A DNA stretch of 64,000 bases from the NCBI GenBank assembly GCA_036250195.1, contig JAVHZZ010000003.1, forward strand, positions 85,179,918 through 85,243,917, in the 5' to 3' direction. Origin of the DNA: Mixophyes australis. Taxonomy: Eukaryota; Chordata; Amphibia; Anura; Limnodynastidae. Position numbers and translations under genes: made by a program. Positions 22,216 through 31,930 of the stretch are shown here, in pieces; positions within the stretch are counted from its first letter, which is position 1; each line of letters starts with the position of its first letter. The notes under the pieces were generated by a model that saw only the letters and a list, made by a program, of their open reading frames with translations, had not been told where the DNA came from and ran no database searches.

Positions 22216-22950
22216 GCACATGCTAAAAGGAATGACAGCTCCAGTCTGCTAAAAGGAATGCCAACTGACAACTATGATAGAAACATTGAAATGTTATGTA
22301 TATTTTAAAAAATCTTATACTGCCAATTAGAGCTCTTCTTAAATAATAGATCTTATTCCACTTTCTTGTATTTTATTCCTTTTACGGTTTTGATTATTAT
22401 CTCCAATATATTCCTGTGTCATTCAGAAGGCATATAAAACAGCTGTCATTCGACATTAAGACACTTGTGTATTGGGGTACAGATATGGGGGAGGGCATAT
22501 GCAAAGGATTTATTGTGTGGGATTAGGGGACCTGGGTAAAATAGGGGTGTTTTATGAGAGAAAAGCAACTTTTTATTGATATTTCTGCATTGACATGGCT
22601 ATCATTGCACATTATGACACTAGGGTAGTGATGTACACATATGGGGGAGGGCCTATCCAAAGGATTTATTGTGTGGGATGAGGGGATCTGGCAGAAATAG
22701 GGGTGTGTTCCATGACAGAACAACAGTTTTTTTTGACATTTCTGCATTCACATGGTGTATAAAACAGCTGTCATTCCATTGTAATTGGCCGTCATTCCAT
22801 GTTATTTTACATGTTAAACATGACCAAATATCTTGGAAAGAAGTGTGTGGAAGATATAATTCAAAAGTGTAAGATTGTATAAGATACATAAATATTCTAT
22901 TTGCTTTCATTATAGTCAATTGGCATTCCTTTTATCAGACTGGAGCAGTA
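22216..22950. mobile_element. Element with ~80-bp imperfect terminal inverted repeats
   Basis: The left end reads CTCCAGTCTGCTAAAAGGAA + TGCCAACTGAC. The right end, reverse-complemented, reads CTCCAGTCTGATAAAAGGAA + TGCCAATTGAC, and similarity continues inward for about 80 bases. The superfamily is not determined. The middle holds a two-copy direct repeat (22430-22790). Confidence 0.65.
22430..22790. repeat. Two-copy ~160-bp direct repeat
   Basis: The phrase ATATGGGGGAGGGC...AAAGGATTTATTGTGTGGGAT occurs at 22485 and 22642. TATAAAACAGCTGTCATTC occurs at both borders (22434 and 22757). It lies inside the inverted-repeat element. Confidence 0.75.
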
Positions 22951-23299
22951 TGTCCCAAAAATTGTCAAGGTGCCCATAATTCTTCAATTCTCTATGTAAT
23001 TCCATTGCATTTTTTACATGACATAGGTTTAGGAAACAGATAAATAAAATGTAAATAAACACAAGTATATTGATGAAATAAAAGAAGGAGGGACATCATA
23101 TTTTTGTTTGAACGTTTTTTTTTTATATGCAACTAAAGAAACACTGCATATTTGTTGTAAAAACGCAATCGCGTGACTTTGCTCTGTTTTTTATAAGTTC
23201 CATGTCAAAGAATTGTAGTGAGAGGGGAATGTCTGTGCTTAGCGTGCTGGTAAAAACTGTTCAAAAAGTGATCTCCAGGCAGACTCCTTCACGTTTTCA

Positions 23300-23870
23300 T
23301 CCACACTTGTAACCCGAACTGTACGTGGGAGTGAGAGCCTGAGGCTCTTGTCCTGTTAGGTAGAGTCCTGGTCTGAAGGAGGAGGTTCAGAAGGCAGGGC
23401 AAAGGATAGCACCTCATGCATTATTCATATCAAAGGAAAAAAAGTTTCTGCCCAGAGACGCCTCTCCCCGTCCTGTGAGTTGACATTTTCTTACTTTGTT
23501 AGGGACATCCAGATTGTGAAGTCAGAAAGAAACTAAGGATCTGTGAGCTGATCCGTCCCACACACCACAGCTTGACGGATTAATTTAGTGGCTCTCCCGG
23601 AGGCTGATTCAGGTCAGAGAGAGCAGAGGACCTTGTCAGCTCGTGACGTCACAATGCTTCTACACTTTATTGGAACTTTCAGTCTCTCGACGTTCTGATA
23701 GTTCTATTAGAATTATTGTTTCTGTAAGTAAAGATCTATTACTTTATTATTGACATAGTTACGAAATCTAGGCCACCCCTTTCTAATTGGTGTGTCAGTT
23801 GTGTGTGCTGAACTAGTAGAAGTTTGGGAAATCTGCAAAGTTCTGCACTGTTGTTATTGGTTCTGCGAGG
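23300..23870 (+). promoter_or_regulatory. WWTR1: WWTR1 copy 1 5' flank / 5'UTR with CRE
   Basis: Upstream of the ATG lies a perfect cAMP-response element TGACGTCA (23644-23651), followed by an inverted CCAAT box (ATTGG, about 23669). There is no clear TATA box. A splice-donor-like TCTGTAAGTAAAG near 23720 could end an upstream non-coding exon, but I see no convincing acceptor before the ATG. The transcription start cannot be placed from sequence alone. Confidence 0.55.
23644..23651. promoter_or_regulatory. Perfect CRE palindrome (TGACGTCA)
   Basis: An exact 8-bp CREB/ATF consensus, 220 bp upstream of the copy 1 ATG and repeated at the same distance in copy 2. Confidence 0.6.
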
Positions 23871-24280
23871 ATGAACCAGAATCCAGGTCTGCCACCACCA
23901 GGACAGCAAGTGATCCATGTCACCCAGGATTTGGACTCGGACTTAGAGAATCTGTTTAACTCTGTGATGAACCCGAAACCAAATTCCTGGAGGAAGAAAA
24001 TACTACCAGAGTCATTTTTTCAAGAGCCAGATTCGGGATCCCACTCGAGGCAATCTAGCACTGACTCTGGAAGTCACCCTCCCAGGCTGGGAATACAGCA
24101 TGTCCGATCCCATTCGTCTCCTGCTTCCTTGCAACTGGGTGCTGGTACCGGTACCGTTCCAAGCCCAACTCAGCAACACGCTCACCTCCGGCAACAGTCC
24201 TACGATGTGACAGATGAACTGCCTCTGCCACCCGGCTGGGAGATGGCATACACCCCCACGGGCCAGAGATATTTCTTAAA
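23871..24280 (+). CDS. WWTR1: WWTR1 (TAZ) coding exon 1, copy 1
   Basis: TAZ is a nuclear coactivator of the Hippo pathway that partners TEAD factors and is held in the cytoplasm when phosphorylated by LATS kinases. The 136 complete codons (plus two bases of the next) show the TEAD-binding region (about 14-50: VIHVTQDLDSDLENLFNSV, then KPNSWRKKILPESFF). Three HxRxxS LATS motifs follow, at Ser63, Ser82 (HVRSHS, the 14-3-3 site equivalent to human Ser89) and Ser110. The start of the WW domain is LPPGWEMAYTPTGQRYFL. The exon ends TTAAA|GTAAGT, splitting an Asn codon as in the human gene. It is shorter than human exon 1 in the Gly/Ala-rich linkers. Exon 2 and later exons are not in the window. 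Confidence 0.96.
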
Positions 24281-24346
24281 GTAAGTGGGCTTTCGAAGCT
24301 AGTGTTTTCTCTGTATAAAGTTCACGCATAAGATGCCACTAGTATT

Positions 24347-24350
<4 letters not shown>

Positions 24351-24379
<29 letters not shown>
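24351..24379. repeat. (AT)n microsatellite in intron 1, copy 1
   Basis: A run of about 14 AT dinucleotides. The corresponding place in copy 2 has only a short TATATATA. Confidence 0.9.
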
Positions 24380-24381
<2 letters not shown>

Positions 24382-24864
24382 TATATCTGTTTTATATAAG
24401 TGTCCAATTAAATCCACGGAGACCAGAGATTCCGAGAACTGATTGTATTAACCCCTTTACACCCAGAGCCCCAGCACAGGAATGTTGCTATTTCCTTTGC
24501 TGTCAAAGGATTATGCAATCCACTGCTTTAAACTGGGGGTGTCTGGGTCGTGTTATTTTAGCTCCTTTGCTGCTATATAGAACTGCAATTCAATACACAG
24601 AATGTTGCTAACAATCTTTATAAATCCAGTTGTGCATTGTTATTCCTGTATTGATTATGTACAGTATAATTAGGTATTGGTGAAAACCGGAATTGCTGGA
24701 ATGAGTCAGCGCCCTCTGCTGCTTGGTGTCTTCAGTGAAGCTTACTGTTTTTCTCCCCCTGTATAGTGCATTCTGTTCTGCTACACAGATATGTTTACTG
24801 TAATGTGTTTAGTATTTATAACATAGATAATATATATCTCCTAAGTGTGGCACAACTATTCCAC

Positions 24865-24867
<3 letters not shown>

Positions 24868-24920
<53 letters not shown>
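24868..24920. repeat. (TA)n microsatellite
   Basis: About 26 uninterrupted TA dinucleotides just after the end of the duplicated block. Confidence 0.95.
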
Positions 24921-24922
<2 letters not shown>

Positions 24923-24960
24923 TTTGTGTGCATGTGTTTGTATATCTATATATCTGTACA

Positions 24961-25060
24961 TCATCATTTATTTATATAGCGCCAGCAAATTCCGTGGCAC
25001 TTTACAATTGGGGACAAACGCAGTAATAAACAATACTGTGTAAAACAAACAAAGAGGTAA
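24961..25060 (-). repeat. SINE/LINE tail, antisense
   Basis: TCATCATTTATTTATATAGC, then GCCAGCAAATTCCGTGGCAC and TTTACAATTGGGGACAAA: the reverse complement of the common (gat)n-ended tail. Confidence 0.7.
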
Positions 25061-25064
25061 GAGT

Positions 25065-25490
25065 CCATTTTGGCAGCCGGAATGGGGTTCAGAGTACCTA
25101 AACCATCCATTCAGGCTGCCAGAATGGGGCTCCGAGCAACTTAACTATCTATTATGGCTGCCGGAATCGAGGTCTGAGTACATTAAACTTCCATTCCAGG
25201 TGCCGGATTGGGGCTTTGTGTACATTATTTATCCATTGAGGCTGAGAGTACCTTAGACATCCTTTCTGGGTACCTGAATGGAGGTCTGAGTACATTAAGT
25301 ATCCGTTCCGACTGCTGGAGTGGGTCTGCGAGTACCTTAACAATCCATTTTGGGTGCCAGAATGGGGCTCAGAGTACCTTAACCATCCATTCCAGCACCC
25401 AGAATGGAGGTCTAAGTACCTTAACCATCCATTCCGGGTGCTTGATTGAGGTCTTATTTATATTAATCATCCATTCAGGATGCCGGAAAA
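25065..25490. repeat. 42-bp minisatellite, about 10 units
   Basis: CCATTC/T starts recur at 25065, 25107, 25149, 25191 and 25233, then after a partial unit at 25261, 25303, 25345, 25387, 25429 and 25471: an exact 42-bp step. The unit is roughly CCATTCCGGGTGCCGGAATG + GGGTCTGAGTACCTTAAC. Because 42 is a multiple of three, a repeat frame (STLTIHSGCQNGA) stays open from 25208. It is not a gene. Confidence 0.92.
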
Positions 25491-25678
25491 GGACTTATCT
25501 GTCTGACAAATGCAGCAAAGTCATTTCAATTAGAGTGCTGGGAGAATATACTTTTGTAACAAATAACCAATATCAGAAATATATCACTGTTACTTAGTAC
25601 TAGCTGGCATGCAGATATTCCAAGGTTACCAAAACATAAACACAGAAATCAAATACAAAAATCATTACATGGATATAT

Positions 25679-26662
25679 CCAAGAGACTGCAGTTCTTATA
25701 AATGAAGGGGGTCATGTAGCGTTCAATGCAAAAAGCGTATCTTATGCTTTCAAGAATGTACGCTAAAGTACTAAGAGCTCATTCCGGCCCCACTGCGACT
25801 TGTAGTGCACCAGAGAAAAATGTAAATAAAAACACACAAGAGAATAAATAATTTATTTTAAATAAACACACCTGGACACAACCCCCTTTACCTTTCTTTA
25901 TTAGTCACCTAGATCCATCCTGGCATCTTCACTCTAAACCCATAGATCCAAGGGGGATGTTCTTGTTAAACCTATAATCCACATGCAGATCAAATGAAAC
26001 GAAACATGCACATACGGAGACCCGTCACTGCTGAAGTTCTAGCATCTCTTCCAGTCTGTTTATAATTGTCGGATTTCATGTGCCCTTAACTCTTAGCTCT
26101 GAGCTAGCATGCCCTATCACTTAATGACAGCCTGGGCATGCTGGGAACTGTAGTGCTCCACAGAAAAATGTTATTTTACTACTTTTCATTAAACCTATTA
26201 CCCCACGTAATCCAGCCACTACTCACCAGGGTTTCCCTGCTATAGGGACACTGGTGGAGGCTGGCAAAGCATAGTGCTGGTTCTGGTAATTTCGGGGAGG
26301 ATGGGGGTGTATGCCTTTTACCCCCCCCATTTTGCCAGTACCAGCCTAGGCTGTCGGTAATAGGACTGTATATGCCTTCTGGAGGGGGCCCTTAAGTTTT
26401 TATTTATTTAACGGCCTTATGGCCCATTGTGTAGGATACATTAAAAGCACATGCTACGGCTGTTACCTAAGATACGCTTTATGAGTATTTTAGGAAAAAC
26501 ATACGCAACATGTGTACTATGCAGAGTAGGATGGATCTTTGTCTCTGAATCAGGACGAATGTATGCCAAAGTTGTGTACATTTTTTAAAATTGCAAAATA
26601 CGCTTTCTTTTGCGTTCAACGCTGCATGACCACCTTAATTTACAAAAAACGCAGTCTCTTGG
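25679..26662. mobile_element. Inverted-repeat DNA element (~65-bp TIRs)
   Basis: The left end CCAAGAGACTGCAGTT ... GGTCATGTAGCGTTCAATGC is mirrored by GCGTTCAACGCTGCATGACC ... GCAGTCTCTTGG. The interior has no open frame of note, so it is non-autonomous. The target duplication is not clear. Confidence 0.75.
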
Positions 26663-26677
26663 TCTGCTAAACATTTA

Positions 26678-27103
26678 GGACCTCATTTAGAGTCGGACGC
26701 AAAGTCTGATTTAGGCGCATCTAACCAAAAAAACACTAGCACGCATGTGCAGAAAGCTCCAAATCCGCCTGCATCTTGGACGCAATTAACACTTGTGACA
26801 GCTTGCGACTCACTACGAGAGAATGGGAGGAACGTGGAATTGTGAAGGCGTGATCATGTAAATACATCCTAGTCGCAGTGAGGCGCAGACGCAACACACG
26901 TCAAAACAGGGCTAAACCTGTGCGGCAGGAATCAGGTGGCGCAAGCGTTAGCTAGCTGCAGGAACTGCTCGCAGCTCGATAGGGTATTACGAGTGGGACA
27001 CAACTGGGGTTTGCTTGCAACTCGTAATACCCTACCAAGCTGCGGCACACTCCCACTTCTACACTCCTTACACGGACTTTGCGTCCGACTCTAAATGAGG
27101 TCC
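26678..27103. mobile_element. PIF/Harbinger-like MITE, copy 1
   Basis: The ends GGACCTCATTTAGAGTCGGA and CCGACTCTAAATGAGGTCC are inverted repeats. The flanks TTA (26675-26677) and TTA (27104-27106) are a 3-bp duplication as made by PIF/Harbinger transposases. A second copy lies at 47625-48048. It has no coding capacity. Confidence 0.9.
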
Positions 27104-27110
27104 TTAATCC

Positions 27111-27356
27111 ATACTTGCCAACTTTGGCCTCCAGGTAATCCCGGAGGAGGGGGAAGGTGGACTGAGGGGGCGGGGCTCGACGAATCATATCATTTTGTCC
27201 CTGCCCCATTATGAAATGCCGAAATTAACGCCATTTCTTAGCAGAGGGCAGGGCTTAACGGCACGGTTGCGTCATTAAGCTCCACCCCATAAAGATCCGG
27301 GAGGACTCCCTGAAATTTGGGAGCCTCCTGGAAATTTCAGGAGAGTAGGCAAGTAT
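27111..27356. mobile_element. MITE with ATACTTGCC ends
   Basis: It begins ATACTTGCCAACTTTGG and ends GAGAGTAGGCAAGTAT. The body has CCCGGAGGAGGG and GGGAGCCTCC blocks shared with relatives at 31346-31560, about 31780-31880 and 38720-38937. Confidence 0.8.
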
Positions 27357-27513
27357 TATTTAATCATTGCACATATTTATGTAATGATCTTTGCACTTTA
27401 TTTCTGTGTTTATTTTGTGTTAACCCTGTAATATCCCTATCCCTCCAGCTAGTAAGTAATATATTTCTGATATTGGTTTTTTGTTACAAAAGCAGTTCCT
27501 CCCAGCACTCTAA

Positions 27514-28131
27514 GGGACATATTTAAGACACACTGCAAAAAAATGGAAAAATAGTTTTCAATCCTTATCGCTTTGATAAGGATTGAACTATTTTTTATAT
27601 TTATCAAAAAACCTACACAGGAACAGCAGTTCCGATAAACTGCTGTTCCTGTAAAAAACAAAAAACCCTGATTTACCACTCCGTCTTCCTTATGCAATAT
27701 TAGGTCAATTCCTGTGCGCATGCGCTGATTGATGACTCGGACATGCGCATAGCCATCCAAACAGCACCGACCGAAGGACCTGGGTCATGTGACAGGGCTG
27801 TACATGTGCTGTAAAGCTCTGCTCTTCAGAGCAGAGGTGAACAGTGCTGAAAACTATCAAAAACGATAATGTATAGCAGCCTGAGTTGGCGTATATTACC
27901 ACATGTGTAAATACATTTTCGAAAGTTGTTCAATTGCGGTACATAGTAGTCCCCATAGACATCTATGAGGACTATTATGTATTACGGAAAAAAAAAATCA
28001 AAGCAGCAGATATCTATATTTGCTGTGATGCACCAATAATAAATTTGCAGGGTACTTAGATTTGTGGCTATTCCCCAAAAACTGCAGTTTTCTGGGAATT
28101 TACAGGAAAAAAATATTAATAAATAAGCCCC
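27514..28131. mobile_element. MITE of the GGGRCATATTTAA family, copy 1
   Basis: It starts GGGACATATTTAAG and ends TTAATAAATAAGCCCC, with TAA on both sides as a probable 3-bp target duplication. Internal palindromes include GAACAGCAGTTCCGATAAAC / TGCTGTTCCTG. It abuts the right arm of the fold-back element and lies within 50 bp of the start of the second WWTR1 duplication block. Confidence 0.7.
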
Positions 28132-28449
28132 TAAATGAAATTACTTTGTCAGAATGAATGGATAGTTAATGGTTTATGAAACAGAAAAATAAAATCTAAT
28201 AGTATATTGATGAAGTAAAAGAAGCAGATACATTATCTCCTTGTTTTGAGAGCTTGCATGTAAAGTTTTTTTTTTTTAGATGTAACTAAAGAAACACTGC
28301 AAATTTGTTGTAAAAACGCAATCGCGTGACTTTTTTTTTAGTTCCATGTAAAAGAATTGTAGTGAGAGGGGAATGTCTGTGCTTAGCGTGCTGGTAAAAC
28401 TGTTCAAAAAGTGATCTCCAGGCAGACTCCTGCACGTTTTCACCCACAC

Positions 28450-29021
28450 TTGTAACCCGAACTGTACGTGGGAGTGAGAGCCTGAGGCTCTTGTCCTGTA
28501 AGGTAAAGTCCCGGTCTGGAGGAGGAGGTTCAGAAGGGCAGGGCAAAGGATAGCACCTCATGCATTATTCATATCAAGGAAAAAAAGTTTCTGCCCAGAG
28601 ACGCCTCTCCCCGTCCTGTGAGTTGACATTCTCTTACTTTGTTAGGGACATCCAGATTGTGAAGTCAGAAAGAAACTAAGGATCTGTGAGCTGAGCCGTC
28701 CCACACACCACAGCTTGGATTGGACGTCTATTAATTTAGTGGCTCTCCCGGAGGCTGATTCAGGTCAGAGAGAGCAGAGGACCTTGTCAGCTCGTGACGT
28801 CACAATGCTTCTACACTTTATTGGAACTTTCAGTCTCTCGACGTTCTGATAGTTCTATTAGAATTATTGTTTCTGTAAGTAAAGATCTATTACTTTATTA
28901 TTGACATAGTTACGAAATCTAGGCCACCCCTTTCTAATTGGTGTGTCAGTTGTGTGTGCTGAACTAGTAGAAGTTTGGGAAATCTGCAAAGTTCTGCACT
29001 GTTGTTATTGGTTCTGCGAGG
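28450..29021 (+). promoter_or_regulatory. WWTR1: WWTR1 copy 2 5' flank / 5'UTR with CRE
   Basis: The layout is the same as in copy 1: TGACGTCA at 28795-28802, an inverted CCAAT box, and 220 bp from CRE to ATG. From about 28746 to the ATG I found no difference from copy 1. The second promoter could be active, but nothing in the sequence proves transcription. Confidence 0.5.
28795..28802. promoter_or_regulatory. Perfect CRE palindrome (TGACGTCA), copy 2
   Basis: An exact match to CREB/ATF consensus at the same place as in copy 1. Confidence 0.6.
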
Positions 29022-29431
29022 ATGAACCAGAATCCAGGTCTGCCACCACCAGGACAGCAAGTGATCCATGTCACCCAGGATTTGGACTCGGACTTAGAGA
29101 ATCTGTTTAACTCTGTGATGAACCCGAAACCAAATTCCTGGAGGAAGAAAATACTACCAGAGTCATTTTTTCAAGAGCCAGATTCGGGATCCCACTCGAG
29201 GCAATCTAGCACTGACTCTGGAAGTCACCCTCCCAGGCTGGGAATACAGCATGTCCGATCCCATTCGTCTCCTGCTTCCTTGCAACTGGGTGCTGGTACC
29301 GGTACCGTTCCAAGCCCAACTCAGCAACACGCTCACCTCCGGCAACAGTCCTACGATGTGACAGATGAACTGCCTCTGCCACCCGGCTGGGAGATGGCAT
29401 ACACCCACACGGGCCAGAGATATTTCCTAAA
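29022..29431 (+). CDS. WWTR1: WWTR1 (TAZ) coding exon 1, copy 2
   Basis: This is a second full copy of the first coding exon, 410 nt, in frame from ATG to a GTAAGT donor at 29432. It keeps the TEAD-binding region, all three HxRxxS sites and the WW-domain start. Only two bases differ from copy 1: C to A in codon 129 (Pro to His, in the WW domain first hairpin) and a silent Leu136 change (TTA to CTA). It has no upstream acceptor, so a transcript from copy 1 should skip it, while its own promoter could make an alternative first exon spliced to the same exon 2. It could also be a non-expressed duplicate. I see no inactivating change. Confidence 0.92.
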
Positions 29432-29797
29432 GTAAGTGGGCTTTCGAAGATGGGATTTTCTCTGTATAAAGTTCACGCATCATAAGATGCCACTAGTATT
29501 TATATATACAACTGTTTTTTTATAAGTATCCAATTAAATCCACGGAGACCAGAGATTCCGAGAACTGATTGTATTAACCCCTTTACACCCAGAGCCTCCA
29601 GCACAGGAATGTTGCTATTTCCTTTGCTGTCACAGGGATTATGCAATCCACTGCTTTAAACTGGGGGTGTCTTGGTGTTGTTTTAACTCCTTTGCTGCTA
29701 TATTGAACTGCAATTCAATACACAGCATGTTGCTAGTAATCTTTATAAATCCGATTGTGCATTGTTATGCTTCTATTGATTATGTACATTATAGTTG

Positions 29798-30823
29798 CAG
29801 AGCTGCACTAAACAGTACAATAAGTACTGCAATGGAGTTTTCATAACAGTCGACTTTAACTCTTTTCTTTCCATAGAATGCAGCTCATAGAAAACAGTAG
29901 AGAATAAGCATATATAGTTGTTTGCCACCATATATGTTGTTTGTCAACAGTACACAAAGTTATAATTTGCCAGATCTGGAAATATACATTTGTGTACTAT
30001 CTCTCTGGTTCATAATTATCAATGAGCCAAGTGCTCTTTTGCTGGCAAAATAGGTGTTTACACCATTGTTGCATTACCCAATATATGAAAAGGGTTACTG
30101 TCTGTGCTTGCATGGGGAAGTCTATTTAACAAATATTGTGGATACCTATTCTATTATCGCCGCTCATGGGTCGCCTGGTAAATAGTAAGTTAACTCTTAC
30201 AACTCCGACACAGTTTTGCCGCAGCAGATGTGTATTGCTCAGCTACCCCGGTAATATGTATTTTAGAACTGCAATAGTATCTGATTTTTTTTTTTTTTAT
30301 CACTGTGACATGTGGGAAAGAAAAATCAGACATTGCTGTGATTGGGCTTCCAATATTATACAGGATCTTCTGGCTGAAACATTGTGCTGGCTACAGCTTT
30401 GGCAAAATAATACAAACCCTAACCACTGTATGTCCTGTGTATAGTACCAAGTTAGTGCAGTGTATCCTTGTTCACTAGACCTAATAAGTACAAATATAAA
30501 TATATAAATCAATTATATGTTCTCCTATCAATAAATAGATAGATTTTTGTTTAGTATAGTGGAATATTGTGCAGCTTTATAAATAAACCATGAGAGATGA
30601 TGATTTTGCAGGTAATGTAAAGTATAACATACATATTTTGTTGATAATTACATTAAATGGCCTGATATGTGTCTCATTGGTGGCCATCAGGTTCTCTGGG
30701 CACATTGTATAGCCTCCATTGTTTGACACAATGTTTGAATTTTATGCAGAATGAAAATATAGTATTCATGGTTCACCATGTATTACAGTGCTGAGTATAA
30801 GAGGTGGGTGGTATAAATGTTTT
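29798..30823. other. Intronic stretch, nothing recognised
   Basis: AT-rich, probably WWTR1 intron 1. Short open frames (about 100 codons at 30136) match no family known to me. Confidence 0.5.
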
Positions 30824-31194
30824 GGACATATTTAACAATAACTGTTTTTTGTGGTACAATCATTTTCATTCCTTAGTGCAATGATAAGGAATAAAAAAGA
30901 TCATTACCATTTATTAAAAGTGTTCTGCCTGAAAAGGAGTCATGATAAACAGCTGTCCCGGCAAACACCTGTCTCCTATCTCTTCTATGGTTACTATCAC
31001 AAAGTGGCCACCTTTGCGTAGTCAACGGAGGGGAGAGCAGGTAATATTCTCTCCATAGGCTTCAATGGCTAACACCATATTCAGATGGCGTCAGCCATAG
31101 GGCAGAATTTCTGAACATCCTTGATTTGCAGATCTTGGTAAATCACGTAAAATATGTAGTTTTCAGGGGATTAAGAGCTTGTTAAATAAGCCCC
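30824..31194. mobile_element. MITE of the GGGRCATATTTAA family, copy 2
   Basis: It begins GGACATATTTAACAATA and ends TTGTTAAATAAGCCCC. TTT on both sides may be the target duplication. The internal block CACCTGTCTCCTATCTCTTC is shared with the copy at 55402. Confidence 0.75.
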
Positions 31195-31345
31195 TTTATT
31201 TGATCCTTACTGTAATAATATAATCCAACACCTGTTCTGAGGACTTGATGTAACTTCCACCAACAGATAACTGGAAAAGGGAATGATATCAGCAAGTTTT
31301 GTGGATCTAACTTTAGACATATGCCTAACTGTGTACACTAAAACC

Positions 31346-31560
31346 ATACTTGCCAATTTTTCCTCATTGGCTTCAGGGAGATCCCGGGGGAGGTGGGCGT
31401 GCGGGGGAGGGGTTTGATGAATAGCATCATTTTGACCCCGCCCACTAAACGGTTGTCACAATTTTGACCAATTACAGCAGGGAGCAGGGCTAAGTTGACG
31501 CGATATTTGCATTCAGAAATGCGGGAGTCTTCCAGACATTCTGGGAGAGTAGGCAACTAT
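31346..31560. mobile_element. MITE with ATACTTGCC ends, copy 2
   Basis: It begins ATACTTGCCAATTTTTCC and ends GGGAGAGTAGGCAACTAT, with GGGAGATCCCGGGGG near the left. It is related to 27111-27356. Confidence 0.75.
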
Positions 31561-31779
31561 GGGTTAAAGAAAAGCAGCAAATGCATCTCTAGAGACTGAA
31601 ATGTCTTTTACATTTCTGTCTCCATTACTGAAGTCATGTTGTCTTACCTGTCAGTCTTTGATTAAATCTTGGTCTCCATGAAAATGGCCACCTCCATAGA
31701 CATTAATACATGGACATAGGACACAATTTCTGAACTGTGTCATCAAGCCACAGATGGCGAAGCCAACCACGTCTTGTAC

Positions 31780-31880
31780 TGGCTCAGCATCAGGGAGAAT
31801 GCCAGACTCTTCAGGGAGTGAGGGAGATCACCCCTATTTCAGGGAGTCTCCCTGACATTCAGGGAGAGTTGGCAAGTATG
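31780..31880. mobile_element. One-ended MITE fragment (GGCAAGTATG end)
   Basis: It contains GGGAGTCTCCCTGACATTC and ends GGGAGAGTTGGCAAGTATG, the right end of the same family. The left end was not found. Confidence 0.6.
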
Positions 31881-31930
31881 ACTAAAACATCATTGCCATC
31901 TGAAATGCATTGAGAATTATACATGTTAAT

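Larger units (their letters stand above)
23030..24672 (+). repeat. Tandem segmental duplication, copy 1 (WWTR1 promoter and exon 1)
   Basis: This block aligns with 28178-29797 at an offset of about 5,151 bp. Similarity starts around AGTATATTGATGAA and ends around TTGATTATGTACA. The outer parts carry many substitutions and indels, while about 23595-24270 reads as identical apart from one coding base. It contains the 5' flank, exon 1 and the first 390 bp of intron 1. Confidence 0.9.
25528..27513. mobile_element. Fold-back element with ~150-bp inverted arms, filled by three later insertions
   Basis: The left arm (25528-25680) begins TTAGAGTGCTGGGAG and includes ACCAATATCAGAAATATAT and AAACACAGAAAT. 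The right arm (27357-27513) is its reverse complement with scattered differences, ending CTCCCAGCACTCTAA. The space between holds a 984-bp inverted-repeat element, a Harbinger-like MITE and a third MITE, leaving almost no sequence of its own. The arms give related peptides on opposite strands (NNQYQKYIT and KNQYQKYIT). Confidence 0.65.
28178..29797 (+). repeat. Tandem segmental duplication, copy 2 (WWTR1 promoter and exon 1)
   Basis: It aligns with 23030-24672. Outer flanks show several percent or more divergence and indels, for example a longer CAGCTTGGATTGGACGTCTA stretch near 28713 and loss of the long (AT)n in the intron. The core is almost identical. Confidence 0.9.

Noticed and set aside
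25208..25597. 129-codon frame with a 14-residue repeat (STLTIHSGC)
   Set aside because: It is kept open by the 42-bp minisatellite period; no start context, domain or conservation can be shown.
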